From contig CANQPZ010000005.1 in NCBI GenBank assembly GCA_947625895.1, forward strand, positions 1 through 52,629: a stretch of 52,629 bases of DNA, given 5' to 3'. The notes under the pieces are model-generated. The model had not been told where the DNA came from. It was given only the letters and a program-made list of their open reading frames with translations, and searched no databases. Made by a program: the position numbers and the translations under genes. Every line of letters begins with the position of its first letter. The first letter of the stretch is position 1. Of the stretch, positions 17,790 through 28,400 are shown piece by piece. The stretch is from an uncultured Clostridia bacterium. Lineage in GTDB: Bacteria; Bacillota; Clostridia; TANB77; CAG-508.

Positions 17790-20219
17790 ATGTTTCAAAA
17801 TTTGGCTGAGAATATTGAGCTAAATAAAAAGGATGTTAAAGTTAATAATAAAAAAGAAATTCTAAAAGAAATTTTTACAATTCAAAATATTATTGTTTAT
17901 ATATTATCTTTTTTGGTTTCTACAGTTTCAATAAGGGATGGAATTTCTCCATTTGCAATAGCTTTTTTTGTTGCAGCATGTAGTAGTACAATCCCAGCAG
18001 GTGCAGTTCTTGTAACTACATCATTAGGTGTACTTGTTGCCTTGGGACCAGGAGAATTTTTATCTTATATTTTAACTATTTTAATCTTTTTTGTATCTAT
18101 TATTTTCTTCAAACCTTATGTTCAAGATGATAGAAATGAAATAACTAAACTAGGTAAAAATTTAATTATTGCTTCTGTAATTGTACAAGCTATAAAAATT
18201 TTTATTGGACCTGTTTTAATTTATGATATTATTATTTCTTTTATAACAATTATTCTTGAATATGCTTTTTATAAAATATTTGTAAATAGCATAGGGGTTA
18301 TTGAAGAATTCGGAATGAAATCAGCATTTTCAATAGAAGAAATAATTGGTGCTACTGTATTAGTTGCAATAGCAGCTGTTTCTTTGACTAAATATAGAAT
18401 TTTTGGAATATCAATTGCCAATGTGCTTTCAATATTTTTGATTCTAGTTTTAGCATGGAGAAATGGAGTTTTAGTTGGTTCAACAATTGGAATTTCATTA
18501 GGATTAATTTTAGGAATTGTTGGAGCAATTACTCCGTTGCAAGTTCTTTCATTTGCTGTTTCAGGAATGATGGCTGGACTATTAAATAAATTGGGAAAAG
18601 CCGGTGTAATTATTGGATTTTTAATTGGCAATGCGGTTCTATCATATATATCTACAGGAAGTACAATACAAGTGATTTTATATAAAGAAATTTTAATTTC
18701 TGTTTTAGGATTACTAGTTCTTCCAAAACATGTTGCAGTAAGTGTGGATGATTTAGTTGAAAAAAATAAATTTTTTGCACCTGTTTTTGATAATAGATTA
18801 ACTGAAAGTAGAAATGCAAAAGATAGATTATCTTATTTGTCTGATACTGTAAAAGAAATTGCTAAAAGTTATGGAATTAAGGATGAAGAACTAGTTATTG
18901 ATGAAATTGAAAACATAAATAAGAGTAAAGAAGTATTTGTTGAAGATTTATTAACAAATCTTGATAGTTTTCCTAATAATATTTTATACGAAGAATTAAT
19001 TAGTGTTTCAAATGGTCTTATTGAAGAAATATATAAAGTTTTAACTGATAAAGATGAAATAAATGAAAAAGATATATTAGAAATCTTTGAAAAACGAAAT
19101 GAAATACTAGATATTGAAGGAAATAATGCAATTAAAGAAGATGTTGGACAAGTTGTTAGAATAATAAATAGAACATATAGAATAAATGAAATGAACTTTC
19201 AATGGAAACAACGTTTACAAGAAAACAAAAAATCAATTTCAAAGCAATTAAAAGGTGTATCAAAAGCCATTTCTGAAATTGCTGAAGATATGTCAAACAC
19301 TAAAGAAAAAAATTATCAAAGAAAAGAAACGGAAATTAAGGAATTATTAAAACAAAAAGAAATATTTGTAAAAGAAGTTAGAATTAGACAAAACAATAGT
19401 AAAAAATATTTTGTAGACTTATTGTTTGAAAACAATTCTAAAGATAAAGAAAAAATTAAAATTATTGAAGATGTTTTAACAAGAGTATGCAAAGAAAAGA
19501 TTGAATTGCAAAAGGATAGTAGCGATATCGATGCTAAACTATTCTTACAAAAATATATGTCTAAAGATAATTATACAGCTCAAATTGGTGTGGCAAGTGC
19601 ACCAAAATCAGGAAATGATATTTCTGGAGATAGCAATATAAAAATAAAATTAGATGATAATAAATATTTGGTTGCAATTAGCGACGGTATGGGATCTGGA
19701 AAAGAAGCTAGAAAAGGTAGTCAAATTGTTACCAAAATGCTTAAACAAACTTTATCTGCAGGATTTGAAAAGACAGATTCTCTTGAATTGATAAATTCAA
19801 CAGTAAAACTATCTACAGAAGAAATATATGCAACAATTGATGTTACAATATTAGACTTGTATAAAGGAGTAATTGAGTTTATAAAAAACGGTGCTTGTAA
19901 GACATATATAAAAAATAAGCAAGAAGTTACATGTGTTGAATCTAATTCATTACCTTTAGGAATTTTAAATGAAGTTGATTTCACAGCATATGATAGGGAC
20001 ATGAAAGACGGAGATATCATAGTTATGTGCAGTGATGGAATAATAGATTCTAATAGAGAAAAAGAAGGCGATGAATGGTTTATAGAATTAATAAAAAATA
20101 TTAGTACAACTAATGTTAAGAAAATAGCAAGTATTATACTAAATGAAGCGGTTGATAATGGGTATGGAATACTTAAAGATGATATGACTGTTATAGCAAT
20201 AAAAATTTCAAAAAAATAA
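17790..20219 (+). CDS. spoIIE: Stage II sporulation protein E
   Basis: 809 residues from the ATG at 17790, which has a GAGGTGG site about five bases upstream; an in-frame TTG at 17766 is less likely. The N-terminal third is a block of roughly ten membrane helices, the middle is a charged helical regulatory region, and the C terminus from about residue 590 is a PPM/PP2C phosphatase (ISGDSNIKI, VAISDGMGSGKEARKGS, VMCSDGIIDSN with metal-binding Asp residues). SpoIIE dephosphorylates SpoIIAA after polar septation and so frees sigma-F in the forespore; it also contacts the division machinery. Length and order match the family. A TATAAT at 17647-17652 could be its -10 element, but I see no -35 at normal spacing, as is usual for Spo0A-activated spoIIE promoters. 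Confidence 0.95.
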   Translation: MFQNLAENIELNKKDVKVNNKKEILKEIFTIQNIIVYILSFLVSTVSIRDGISPFAIAFFVAACSSTIPAGAVLVTTSLGVLVALGPGEFLSYILTILIFFVSIIFFKPYVQDDRNEITKLGKNLIIASVIVQAIKIFIGPVLIYDIIISFITIILEYAFYKIFVNSIGVIEEFGMKSAFSIEEIIGATVLVAIAAVSLTKYRIFGISIANVLSIFLILVLAWRNGVLVGSTIGISLGLILGIVGAITPLQVLSFAVSGMMAGLLNKLGKAGVIIGFLIGNAVLSYISTGSTIQVILYKEILISVLGLLVLPKHVAVSVDDLVEKNKFFAPVFDNRLTESRNAKDRLSYLSDTVKEIAKSYGIKDEELVIDEIENINKSKEVFVEDLLTNLDSFPNNILYEELISVSNGLIEEIYKVLTDKDEINEKDILEIFEKRNEILDIEGNNAIKEDVGQVVRIINRTYRINEMNFQWKQRLQENKKSISKQLKGVSKAISEIAEDMSNTKEKNYQRKETEIKELLKQKEIFVKEVRIRQNNSKKYFVDLLFENNSKDKEKIKIIEDVLTRVCKEKIELQKDSSDIDAKLFLQKYMSKDNYTAQIGVASAPKSGNDISGDSNIKIKLDDNKYLVAISDGMGSGKEARKGSQIVTKMLKQTLSAGFEKTDSLELINSTVKLSTEEIYATIDVTILDLYKGVIEFIKNGACKTYIKNKQEVTCVESNSLPLGILNEVDFTAYDRDMKDGDIIVMCSDGIIDSNREKEGDEWFIELIKNISTTNVKKIASIILNEAVDNGYGILKDDMTVIAIKISKK

Positions 20220-20229
20220 AATTTTATTT

Positions 20230-20261
20230 CTGAGATTATATTTTATATAATCTCAGTTTTT
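20230..20261 (+). terminator. Terminator of spoIIE
   Basis: A perfect 11-base stem (CTGAGATTATA, 20230-20240; TATAATCTCAG, 20246-20256) with a five-base loop and a T run. Confidence 0.9.
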
Positions 20262-20309
20262 AATCTTAATTTATATTTTGAAACAATGTTCATTTTATTG
20301 TGCAAAGTA

Positions 20310-20339
20310 TTGAATTTGACTAAGCAGATATGATATAGT
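20310..20339 (+). promoter_or_regulatory. Possible sigma-A promoter of the WG-repeat operon
   Basis: TTGAAT (20310-20315) and TATAGT (20334-20339) are 18 bases apart, about 27 bases before the start at 20367. Confidence 0.5.
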
Positions 20340-20366
20340 AATAGCGTAAAAAAGGAGTGAATTTTT

Positions 20367-21893
20367 ATGGCGAGAAATAGAGGAAGAAGATTTGATGACG
20401 AACCAAAACTTAATAAGAAAAAAGTTGCAGCTACAGTAATTGCACTTTTAGTAATAATTATGGTTATTGCATCGATTGTTATGGCAATAAGAGAAAAAAA
20501 TAAAAACAACCAAAATATTGAAAAGCCTATAGAATATTTTTCAGCATATACAGGTAGTATATGGACAGTTATTAATAGTAAAGGAGAAGAATTAACATCT
20601 ATTTCAAGCCCTGAAATGATAATTGTGCCAAATAAAGAGGTTGACGTATTTATTGAAACTTATGATATTGACTATACTAATGGTACAAGCAATACAAAAG
20701 TAGTTAATTCAAAGAATGAACAATTATTTTCTAATTACGAAAATGTAAATGCTATTGTTAATTACGACACTACAGATAACACATGGTATGACACTAATGC
20801 ATTAACATTTATGAGAGATGGAAAATATGGATTAATTGATTTCCAAGGGAATGAAGTTTTAAATGCAGAGTATGATGAAATTTCAGCAATGAAGGGAATT
20901 CAAAGAATATTAATCATTAAAAAAGATGGAAAAGTTGGAATATATAATACTGTTTCAAAAACAATAACAGTAAATCCTGAATATGACACAGTTGAAGCAT
21001 TAGGAACTACGTATAATGATGGTTTCATAGTTAAAGATGCAAATAATAAATTTGGAGTAATTGGTTCTGAAGGAAAGATTCTACTTGAAAACAAATATGA
21101 TCAAGTTATGAAAGTTTCAGGAACAGACAAATATGTAGTAAAAGAAAATTCACAAACAGAATTAGTATCAGGTGACGGTACAGTTATATTAGATGCTGGA
21201 TTTGATGAAATAGTATCTATTAATTCAGATAATTTAGTTATTGTAAAAGATAAAAAATATGGAGTAATTACAACTTCTGGCGAAGAAGTGTTAAAAAATG
21301 AATATGATTCTATAAAATACTGTTTCTCAGATTATTATATTGTTGAAGTTAATGGAAAATATGGAGTTATTAATTCTTTAGGGGAATATGTAATTGAAGC
21401 CAAATATGATAACATAGATTATCGTAGTGATATAGTTTCACTAGTTTGTGAAAACGCAGATTATACAACAGATGTTTATACAAGAGAATTTAATTTATTA
21501 TTTACAGGTACTATTAATAAAGTTGATACAGATTTAGGTTATATTAGAGTTAGAATAGACGGAGATTATAAATATTATAATTTACAATATCAAGAAATAA
21601 GTAGTAAAGATGCATTAAAAGAAAATACACTATTCTTAGTAAAAGAAAATGGTAAATATGGATATGTAAATCAAGATGGTCAAAAAGTTGTTGATTGTAT
21701 ATATGATGATGCAACAGAGCAAAATGAATATGGATTCTGTGCAGTTAAAAAAGACGGAAAATGGGGAGCACTACAATCTAATGGTGCAGTAGTATTAGAA
21801 CCATCTTACGAATTAGAAAACAATCTAAATATTGACTTTATAGGTACATGGCATTTATCAGAAGATACAGAATTAAATGCATATACTAAATAG
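20367..21893 (+). CDS. Membrane-anchored WG-repeat protein
   Basis: 508 residues. A basic cytoplasmic N terminus (ARNRGRRFDDEPKLNKKK) and one membrane helix (about residues 25-45) are followed by an extracytoplasmic region made mostly of WG-type repeats. At least seven units follow the pattern K-(Y/F/W)-G-(V/L)-(I/Y)-x6-(V/I)-L-x3-YD, for example KYGLIDFQGNEVLNAEYDEI and KYGVINSLGEYVIEAKYDNI. WG repeats (KWGG family) have no single known activity and probably bind proteins or glycans. AAAGGAG precedes the ATG. It is followed 31 bases on by a tail-anchored protein and then acpS, in one likely operon. Confidence 0.85.
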   Translation: MARNRGRRFDDEPKLNKKKVAATVIALLVIIMVIASIVMAIREKNKNNQNIEKPIEYFSAYTGSIWTVINSKGEELTSISSPEMIIVPNKEVDVFIETYDIDYTNGTSNTKVVNSKNEQLFSNYENVNAIVNYDTTDNTWYDTNALTFMRDGKYGLIDFQGNEVLNAEYDEISAMKGIQRILIIKKDGKVGIYNTVSKTITVNPEYDTVEALGTTYNDGFIVKDANNKFGVIGSEGKILLENKYDQVMKVSGTDKYVVKENSQTELVSGDGTVILDAGFDEIVSINSDNLVIVKDKKYGVITTSGEEVLKNEYDSIKYCFSDYYIVEVNGKYGVINSLGEYVIEAKYDNIDYRSDIVSLVCENADYTTDVYTREFNLLFTGTINKVDTDLGYIRVRIDGDYKYYNLQYQEISSKDALKENTLFLVKENGKYGYVNQDGQKVVDCIYDDATEQNEYGFCAVKKDGKWGALQSNGAVVLEPSYELENNLNIDFIGTWHLSEDTELNAYTK

Positions 21894-21924
21894 TTAATTA
21901 ATAATACAAAAGAGGAGAATTATT

Positions 21925-23160
21925 TTGGAGTTATCATTCAAATATCAATATACTTACTTTTTATATCCATTTGTTATTGATGAAAATAAATATGAGAAGT
22001 ATATTATAAGATTGTTAAAAGATAAAAAAAGTAAATTACGTATATTTGAGAAAGAAAAAGATCTTGACATATATAATTATTTTACGCCTAATATTAGAGA
22101 AAGACTTTTCCCAACATTTGAAATGAGAGATCAAAGCTTAAGAAATTTTAAGGAATTATCTGCAGATAAACAAGCCAAAATCTTAGCAAAACATGATTGT
22201 GTATGTTTTGAATATTATTTAGGTGAATCAGTTCAAGGAAAAATAGGAAAGGAAAATGGTATTTTCTTTAGTATTCCTAAAATTGATATAATTTGCTTTA
22301 ATACAGGAATATGCTTTTTAAGTATAAAAACAACAATAGAAGAAAGTGAAAAATTTTCTGATATATTAAATTTTAACTATAAATTTAAGGAAATAAAGTC
22401 TGAGTTTACTGGACTAAAACAATATGAAAATATAAATATTCAAACAGATGCACTTAAAGATGTTACTGAAATAAGTTCAGTTATTGATGAAATAGCTGGT
22501 ACACAAAAAGCAGATATAGATATAGAAAATAAGTTTTATACTTTTGGATATGCGTGCTTACCTTATGAAAATTGGAATGATAGAAACGAGTTTGAAAAGT
22601 TTGATAATGAATTTTTAAAATATGTTAATACATTTCCAAGCAATTATATAACTGACTTAAATAGGGAAAGTGAAGAACAAAATTTAAGTGTAATTTCTAA
22701 ATTAAAGTATTCTCGTACAGGAATTACAAAGTCAAATTGTAATTTACTTTGTTCTGCTGTAGATATGTACAATTATACAAAATTACCTTATGAGTATGAA
22801 ACGGTTACATATTTTACTTATATTTTGAGGTTATACCAAAATATCTTTTTAAAATATATAAATAATGAATTTAGAAGTTATACAAAAATAATTAGTATAA
22901 GAAAAAAATTCATTGATTTTACTAAGAATTTATGGAGTAAAGAAATTACAAATGATGATACAGGTAGTTTGTATTATAAAATATTAGGATCAACATTTGA
23001 ACTTGAAGATCAATTTGAGCAAATCAGAAAAAAATATGAAATCATATATAAAGATCTTGATATTGAAAAAAATAATAGAAACTATGTTGTTATTGTTTTA
23101 TTATTAATATTATCATTATTACTTAATACATTTACCATTATTGCATATATGTTTACTTAA
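21925..23160 (+). CDS. Hypothetical tail-anchored membrane protein
   Basis: 411 residues from a TTG start at 21925, chosen because GAGGAGA sits seven bases upstream and no ATG nearby fits. There is no signal peptide. A large soluble, Lys/Glu/Tyr-rich region ends in a single hydrophobic helix (VIVLLLILSLLLNTFTIIAY, about residues 388-407) with almost nothing after it. The helical region before the membrane segment (about 330-385) recalls the stalk of CorA-type transporters, but the GMN motif is absent and there is only one helix, so I do not call it a transporter. I do not recognise the family. It lies between the WG-repeat gene and acpS. Confidence 0.8.
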   Translation: MELSFKYQYTYFLYPFVIDENKYEKYIIRLLKDKKSKLRIFEKEKDLDIYNYFTPNIRERLFPTFEMRDQSLRNFKELSADKQAKILAKHDCVCFEYYLGESVQGKIGKENGIFFSIPKIDIICFNTGICFLSIKTTIEESEKFSDILNFNYKFKEIKSEFTGLKQYENINIQTDALKDVTEISSVIDEIAGTQKADIDIENKFYTFGYACLPYENWNDRNEFEKFDNEFLKYVNTFPSNYITDLNRESEEQNLSVISKLKYSRTGITKSNCNLLCSAVDMYNYTKLPYEYETVTYFTYILRLYQNIFLKYINNEFRSYTKIISIRKKFIDFTKNLWSKEITNDDTGSLYYKILGSTFELEDQFEQIRKKYEIIYKDLDIEKNNRNYVVIVLLLILSLLLNTFTIIAYMFT

Positions 23161-23198
23161 AAGTAATAAGACTAATTTATGAAAGTGGGAACTATTTA

Positions 23199-23558
23199 AT
23201 GATTGCTTGCGGAACAGATATTATAGAAATTGACAGAATAAAAAAATCAATAGAAAAATCAGGAAACAAATTTTTAAATACTATTTATACTGATAATGAA
23301 ATTAAATATTGTGAATCACATGAGGCAAATAAATACCAACATTATGCAGCAAGGTTTGCTGCTAAAGAAGCGGTTTTTAAAGCTTTAAACAAAAATACTA
23401 ACATGGGTACGCTAGATTGGAAAAGCTTTGAAATAGTGAATAATGTATATGGAAAACCTGATGTAAAAATAGAAGATGATTCAATAGAAAGTATTGATAT
23501 AAGTATTTCACATTGCAAAGAATATGCAGTGGCGAATGTTGTAATCTTATATAAATAA
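23199..23558 (+). CDS. acpS: Holo-[acyl-carrier-protein] synthase
   Basis: 119 residues, full length for the trimeric AcpS type. It transfers 4'-phosphopantetheine from CoA to the serine of apo-ACP. The Mg-binding Asp in GTDIIEIDRI and the Glu in RFAAKEAVFKAL are present, and the C-terminal DISISHCKEYAVA strand is typical. It lies 38 bases after the tail-anchored gene and is followed by a terminator, so it ends the operon. Confidence 0.95.
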   Translation: MIACGTDIIEIDRIKKSIEKSGNKFLNTIYTDNEIKYCESHEANKYQHYAARFAAKEAVFKALNKNTNMGTLDWKSFEIVNNVYGKPDVKIEDDSIESIDISISHCKEYAVANVVILYK

Positions 23559-23564
23559 AATAAT

Positions 23565-23597
23565 AAAAATGCCTAATACTAAAAGGCATTTTTTATT
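23565..23597 (+). terminator. Terminator of acpS
   Basis: Ten-base arms AAAAATGCCT and AGGCATTTTT (23565-23574, 23583-23592) with an eight-base loop, running into a T tract. Confidence 0.88.
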
Positions 23598-23618
23598 TTG
23601 AAATTAATATATTGTAAT

Positions 23619-24341
23619 ATGATAGTGATTTATAGAAAAAGAATCTTTATGTTACTTATAGGTATATTTTGTTTTTCAACAATTTTGTGTGCAAATATAA
23701 GTAACGTTGAAAAAACTGTTTTAACTTCTGCGACTCCTGTAACAGAAAAGGTCGTTGTTATTGATGCGGGACATGGAAAGCCTGATGAAGGAGCGGAAAG
23801 TTCAAATGGCACAACAGAAGAAAAAACGAATTTAGAAATATTATTAAAATTGCAAAAGTTATTGGAAGAAAGTGGAGCAACTGTACTTTTAACAAGATCA
23901 GATGAAAATGCTATATATGATTTAGATAAGAAAACATTAAAAGATAAGAAAGTATCAGATATAAAGAATAGGGTAAAAATTGGAAATGAATCTCATGCAG
24001 ATATTTTTGTGTCAATTCACTTAAATAAGGGGGATAGTTCAAATTATAGTGGATGGCAAACATTTTATAAAAAGAATGATGAAGAAGGAAAAAGACTTGC
24101 TACATTGATTCAGGACGAGTTAAAAGAAACTATTGATTCTTCTAATAATAGAGTAGCTCATGAAATAGATAATGTTTATTTAGTAAAAAATGTTGAGATT
24201 CCAATAACAATTGTAGAATGTGGATTTTTATCCAATCCACAAGAAGAGGGTAAACTGTTGACAGATGATTATCAAAATCAACTCGCCTGGGGAATATATA
24301 GTGGTATTTTAAAATATTTTAATAATGTAAATAGTAATTAA
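23619..24341 (+). CDS. cwlD: N-acetylmuramoyl-L-alanine amidase, CwlD-like
   Basis: 240 residues from the ATG at 23619; a TTG at 23598 or ATG at 23649 are alternatives, and none has a strong ribosome binding site. A basic N terminus and hydrophobic signal (about residues 11-27) are followed by an Amidase_3 domain with zinc ligands in VIDAGHG, the Glu of TNLEILLKL and the His in VSIHLN. The catalytic Glu is in IVECGFLSNPQEE. The overall pattern fits CwlD, which removes stem peptides during spore-cortex synthesis to allow muramic-delta-lactam formation. The sporulation context supports this; a vegetative amidase remains possible. Confidence 0.85.
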   Translation: MIVIYRKRIFMLLIGIFCFSTILCANISNVEKTVLTSATPVTEKVVVIDAGHGKPDEGAESSNGTTEEKTNLEILLKLQKLLEESGATVLLTRSDENAIYDLDKKTLKDKKVSDIKNRVKIGNESHADIFVSIHLNKGDSSNYSGWQTFYKKNDEEGKRLATLIQDELKETIDSSNNRVAHEIDNVYLVKNVEIPITIVECGFLSNPQEEGKLLTDDYQNQLAWGIYSGILKYFNNVNSN

Positions 24342-24370
24342 AAAACGTTCCATTTATTGGAACGTTTTTT
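24341..24370. terminator. Bidirectional terminator between cwlD and the HD-GYP gene
   Basis: A perfect 11-base stem AAAAACGTTCC/GGAACGTTTTT (24341-24351, 24359-24369) with A runs on one side and T runs on the other, placed between two convergent stops. Confidence 0.92.
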
Positions 24371-24375
24371 AATTT

Positions 24376-25308
24376 TTATACTTTTAATTTTTTTATTTTC
24401 TTAATCTCATTATAAAGCTTCTCTATATGTTTTTTTCTTTCATCATAAGAAATTTCGTATTCTTTTTTTACTTGCATACAGTTTTCTACAGTTTCACCAA
24501 GTTTTAAATACATTTCAACGCCTTTACGATAATACTCTTTATTTTCTTCAGTCTTTGCATTCATATACTTTTTATAGTATCCTTCAGCTTGTTTTAACCT
24601 AGAAATTTGATCTTTAACGTAATCTAAGTATTTTTCTCTTGCATTTATTTCATACAAAGTATCATCTGCAACAACTTTAAATAAAGCTCTAACAATATTT
24701 TTATCTATTTTTCCAACTGTAGGATCTTTAACAGGTCTCATACCATCTTGTGGTTTGAATGGTTGAGCGTTTTCAATTAAAATCTTTAATGTATCTATAA
24801 TATCAATATGCGTTTTATATTGTCTTTTAGCACTTATTGCTTCAAATTCATCAGCAACACGAATAACCATTCCTTCATAAGGAATGTCTTTTTTTACTAA
24901 ACCTTGTGGGTAACCAGTTCCATTCAAGGCTTCATGATGGTAAAGAGCTCCGGCGGCATAAGGCCTTAATTTAAGATCTTTCATACACATATTATAACCA
25001 ATAGTAGTATGTGTTTTCATAATTGCATATTCTTCATCTGTAAGTTTTGATTGCTTTTGTAGAATTGAAGGTGGAATGAATATTTTTCCAAGATCATGTA
25101 AATATGCACAAATTGTACAATATATTGTGAAACCTTCGCTCATATTTAAATATTCGCATAAACGACATGTTATAGCAGCAACATTTTCACAGTGCTTTCT
25201 TGTAAAATTATCCAAACTACCTAAGCATGCTAATTGATAACGCATACTTGCGTCTAGATTGTAAGATTTTAAAGAAGTACGATCAAAAAAATCAAATTCG
25301 TCTTTCAT
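24376..25308 (-). CDS. HD-GYP domain protein, probable cyclic-di-GMP phosphodiesterase
   Basis: 310 residues. The HD-GYP core keeps H39, H71-D72 with GK after it, H100, H124-H125 and G132-Y133-P134 (HHEALNGTGYP), and later RVADEFEAIS. These are the metal and signature residues of the family, which hydrolyses c-di-GMP or related cyclic dinucleotides. The usual Asp before GxGYP is Asn here. There is no receiver or membrane domain; the C-terminal third (about 215-310) is a charged, probably coiled-coil extension. It is transcribed divergently from smc from its own sigma-A promoter. Confidence 0.88.
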   Translation of the reverse strand: MKDEFDFFDRTSLKSYNLDASMRYQLACLGSLDNFTRKHCENVAAITCRLCEYLNMSEGFTIYCTICAYLHDLGKIFIPPSILQKQSKLTDEEYAIMKTHTTIGYNMCMKDLKLRPYAAGALYHHEALNGTGYPQGLVKKDIPYEGMVIRVADEFEAISAKRQYKTHIDIIDTLKILIENAQPFKPQDGMRPVKDPTVGKIDKNIVRALFKVVADDTLYEINAREKYLDYVKDQISRLKQAEGYYKKYMNAKTEENKEYYRKGVEMYLKLGETVENCMQVKKEYEISYDERKKHIEKLYNEIKKIKKLKV

Positions 25309-25339
25309 TTAATAATCCTTTCTCTCAAATACTATAATA

Positions 25340-25368
25340 ATTCTATACTTAACAAGTAAAATGGTCAA
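25340..25368 (-). promoter_or_regulatory. Sigma-A-type promoter of the HD-GYP gene
   Basis: On the minus strand TTGACC (25363-25368) and TAGAAT (25340-25345) are 17 bases apart. Confidence 0.65.
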
Positions 25369-25376
25369 GTAAAAGC

Positions 25377-25405
25377 TTGATTAAATTCGGAATATACGAT
25401 ATTAT
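25377..25405 (+). promoter_or_regulatory. Sigma-A-type promoter of smc
   Basis: TTGATT (25377-25382) and TATTAT (25400-25405) are 17 bases apart. It is back to back with the HD-GYP promoter, nine bases away. Confidence 0.6.
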
Positions 25406-25443
25406 AAAGGCATGATTTTAGGAACAAAAAGAAGGAATAGAAG

Positions 25444-28400
25444 ATGTATTTAAAAAGATTAGAATTACAAGGATTTAAATCATTTGCAGAAAAAACTGTC
25501 TTAGAATTTTTACCTGGAATAACTACTGTTATTGGTCCTAATGGCTCTGGAAAGAGCAATATTTCTGATGCAATAAGATGGGTACTAGGTGAACAAAGTA
25601 TAAAATCACTTAGAGGTAACAAAACTGAAGATATTATTTTTGCAGGAACTCAAAATAGGAAATCTCTTGGATTTGCAGAGGTTTCTATGATAATAGATAA
25701 TTCTGATCAAAAATTACCAATTGAATATAATGAAGTTACTATTACAAGAAAGTTATATCGTAATGGTGAATCAGGATATTATATTAATAAAACACCTTGT
25801 AGACTTAAAGACGTTGTTGAACTATTTATGGATACAGGTATTGGAAAAGATGGATATTCTATTATTGGTCAAGGAAAAATAGACGAAATTTTAAGTAATA
25901 AATCTGATGAAAGAAGAAAAGTTTTTGAAGAAGCTGCTGGAATAGTAAAATATAGAGCTAGGAAAGAAGAATCTGAGAAAAAACTTGAACAAACTAAATT
26001 AAACCTGTTAAGAATAAATGATATTATTACTGAGATTGAAGGAAACTTAGAACCAACAAAGAAACAGGCTGATAAAGCAAAGGAATTTTTGCGTTTAAGA
26101 GATGAATTAAAATCTATAGAAATAGGATTATTTATTCATAATATCAATGATTATAAAGCTAAGATTGAAGAAATTGTTAAAAATCAAGATATATTTAGTA
26201 CACAGCTAATTCGTGAAAATGAAAGACTAGCTAATATACAAGAATTAAAAGAAGAACTAAAAAATTCTATTGATGAAATAACTAATCAAATTGAGCAAAT
26301 GCAAAATCTAGGCTTTGAAAATGAAAAGAAAAAAGAGCAATTAAATTCTAATATAAATATAAATCAAGAAAAGATTTTAAATAATAAACAAAATTTTGAA
26401 AGATTAGAAAAAGAAATTTTAGAAAATGATGAAAAGATAAAAACTCTTGAAGACGAAAAAAATCAGAAGAATGATAAGAAGGCAAACTTACTAGAAAATA
26501 GAGAAAAATTTGCAAAAGAACTTGAAGAAAAAGAATCGGAATTAAAGAAACTTACAGATACAATGTCTGGAAAAGAGTTAGAAATTGAATCAAAGAAGAA
26601 AAAAGTTGAAGAAAATACTGACAATAAATACGAGATTTCTAATACTATAAGTACTTTAGTTGCAAATGTGCAAAATGCGCAAACAAGAAAAAAAGTTATT
26701 AGTGACGAAATATCAAACAATATCTCAGAATTAGATTCTGAGCGTATGAATAAATCAGAAATATCTCAGAAATTCTTAGAGATTGAAGCAAAAAGAAACA
26801 AGATTCTTAGTGATTTAGAGGGAATAGAAAATAAAAGAAAAGAAGCTGAGAATAAGTTAAAAGATTATGACTTTAAAATAAATCAATATGAATCTGAAAT
26901 GAGAATTAAGGATTCAAAGTTAAAATTTTTAATTGAAACAGAAAGAGATAAAGAAGGGTATATTAGAAGTGTTAAGTCTATATTAACAGATTGCGAAAAA
27001 AATAGTGCATTAAAAAAGGGTGTACATGGTGTAATTGCTAATTTAATTTCTGTTCCAAAAGAATATGAAACTGCTGTTGAAATGTGTTTAGGTCAATCTA
27101 TGCAAAACATAGTTACAGACACAGAAGAAGATGCTAAAAAACTTGTTGAGCATTTAAGGAAAAATAATTTAGGTAGAGCAAGCTTTTTACCAATTACATC
27201 TGTAAAAGGAAAAAAATTAGAAAAAGTTACATCTGCAAAAGGAGTAATTGGAATTGCTTCTGATCTTGTAAAGTTTGATAAAAAATATGAACAAATAATT
27301 TTGAATTTATTAGGTAGAACATTAGTTGTTGACAATATGGATAATGCAATAGCTATTGCCAGAAAAAATTCTTATGGATTCAGAATTGTTACACTTGAAG
27401 GAGACATTCTAAATCCATCAGGTGCAATAAGTGGTGGTAGCGTTTCTGCTAAAACAGTTAATATTCTTGGAAGATCAAGAGAAATAGAAAGCTTAAAGAA
27501 AGAGCTTGTTTCAATAGAGAAAAAGATTAATAAATTAAAAGAAGAAAAACAAGAATTTGAAAAATCAAATGAAGATTTATTAAATGTTGTAGAAGGACTA
27601 GAGAATGAACTTAAAGATTTCGAAATTGTCTATGCAACAGAAAAACAGAAAGTTGTTTCTATTGAGGAAATAGTAGCAAAAGGTGAAGCTAGATTACAAA
27701 AACTACGTGATGAAGATGCATCTATTGATGAACAACTAAGAGTTAATTTAGAGACACAAGAAGAATTAAAAGCAAAAGTTCAAAGTCTTGATGAAGAAAA
27801 TGAGAGTTTAAATGATGAAATAAATAAATTTGCTGATGCTAATAAAGATACTCAAAAATATGTTGATGATTTAAATTTTGATATTACTAATTTGAAAATT
27901 TCAGTCTCTTCTTTTGATGAAAGTGAAACCTCAATTGATGAAATGGTTGAAAGAATTAATCTGGATATTGAAAACATTAATAAATCAACTGAAAATAAGA
28001 AACAACAGAAAGAAAAAATAATTGAAGATAATGCAAATTTAGAAAAAGCTATTGAAGAACTTAATAATCAAATTAAAGAATTGATAGAGCAAGTTTCAAA
28101 TAGTGGAACTAAAGTTGAAGATTTGAAAAATGAAAGAATTTCTAAAAACGAGAAATTAGTTGAGACAGAAAACAATTTAACAGAGCAGATCGAAAAAATT
28201 GATGGATTAAAAGATCAAGTTAATAAGTCAGATATTAAAAAATCAAAATATGAATTAGAGCTTGATCAAATTGTTGCTAAGATGTGGGAAGAATATGAAC
28301 TTACTCCAAATGATCCAGGAGAGTATCAAGAACCTAAAAATGTTCATGATGTACAGAAAAAAGTTAATGAATTAAGGGCTCAGATGAAAGAATTAGGTAG

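Noticed and set aside
21925..23160. CorA-type magnesium transporter
   Set aside because: Only one C-terminal membrane helix and no GMN motif.
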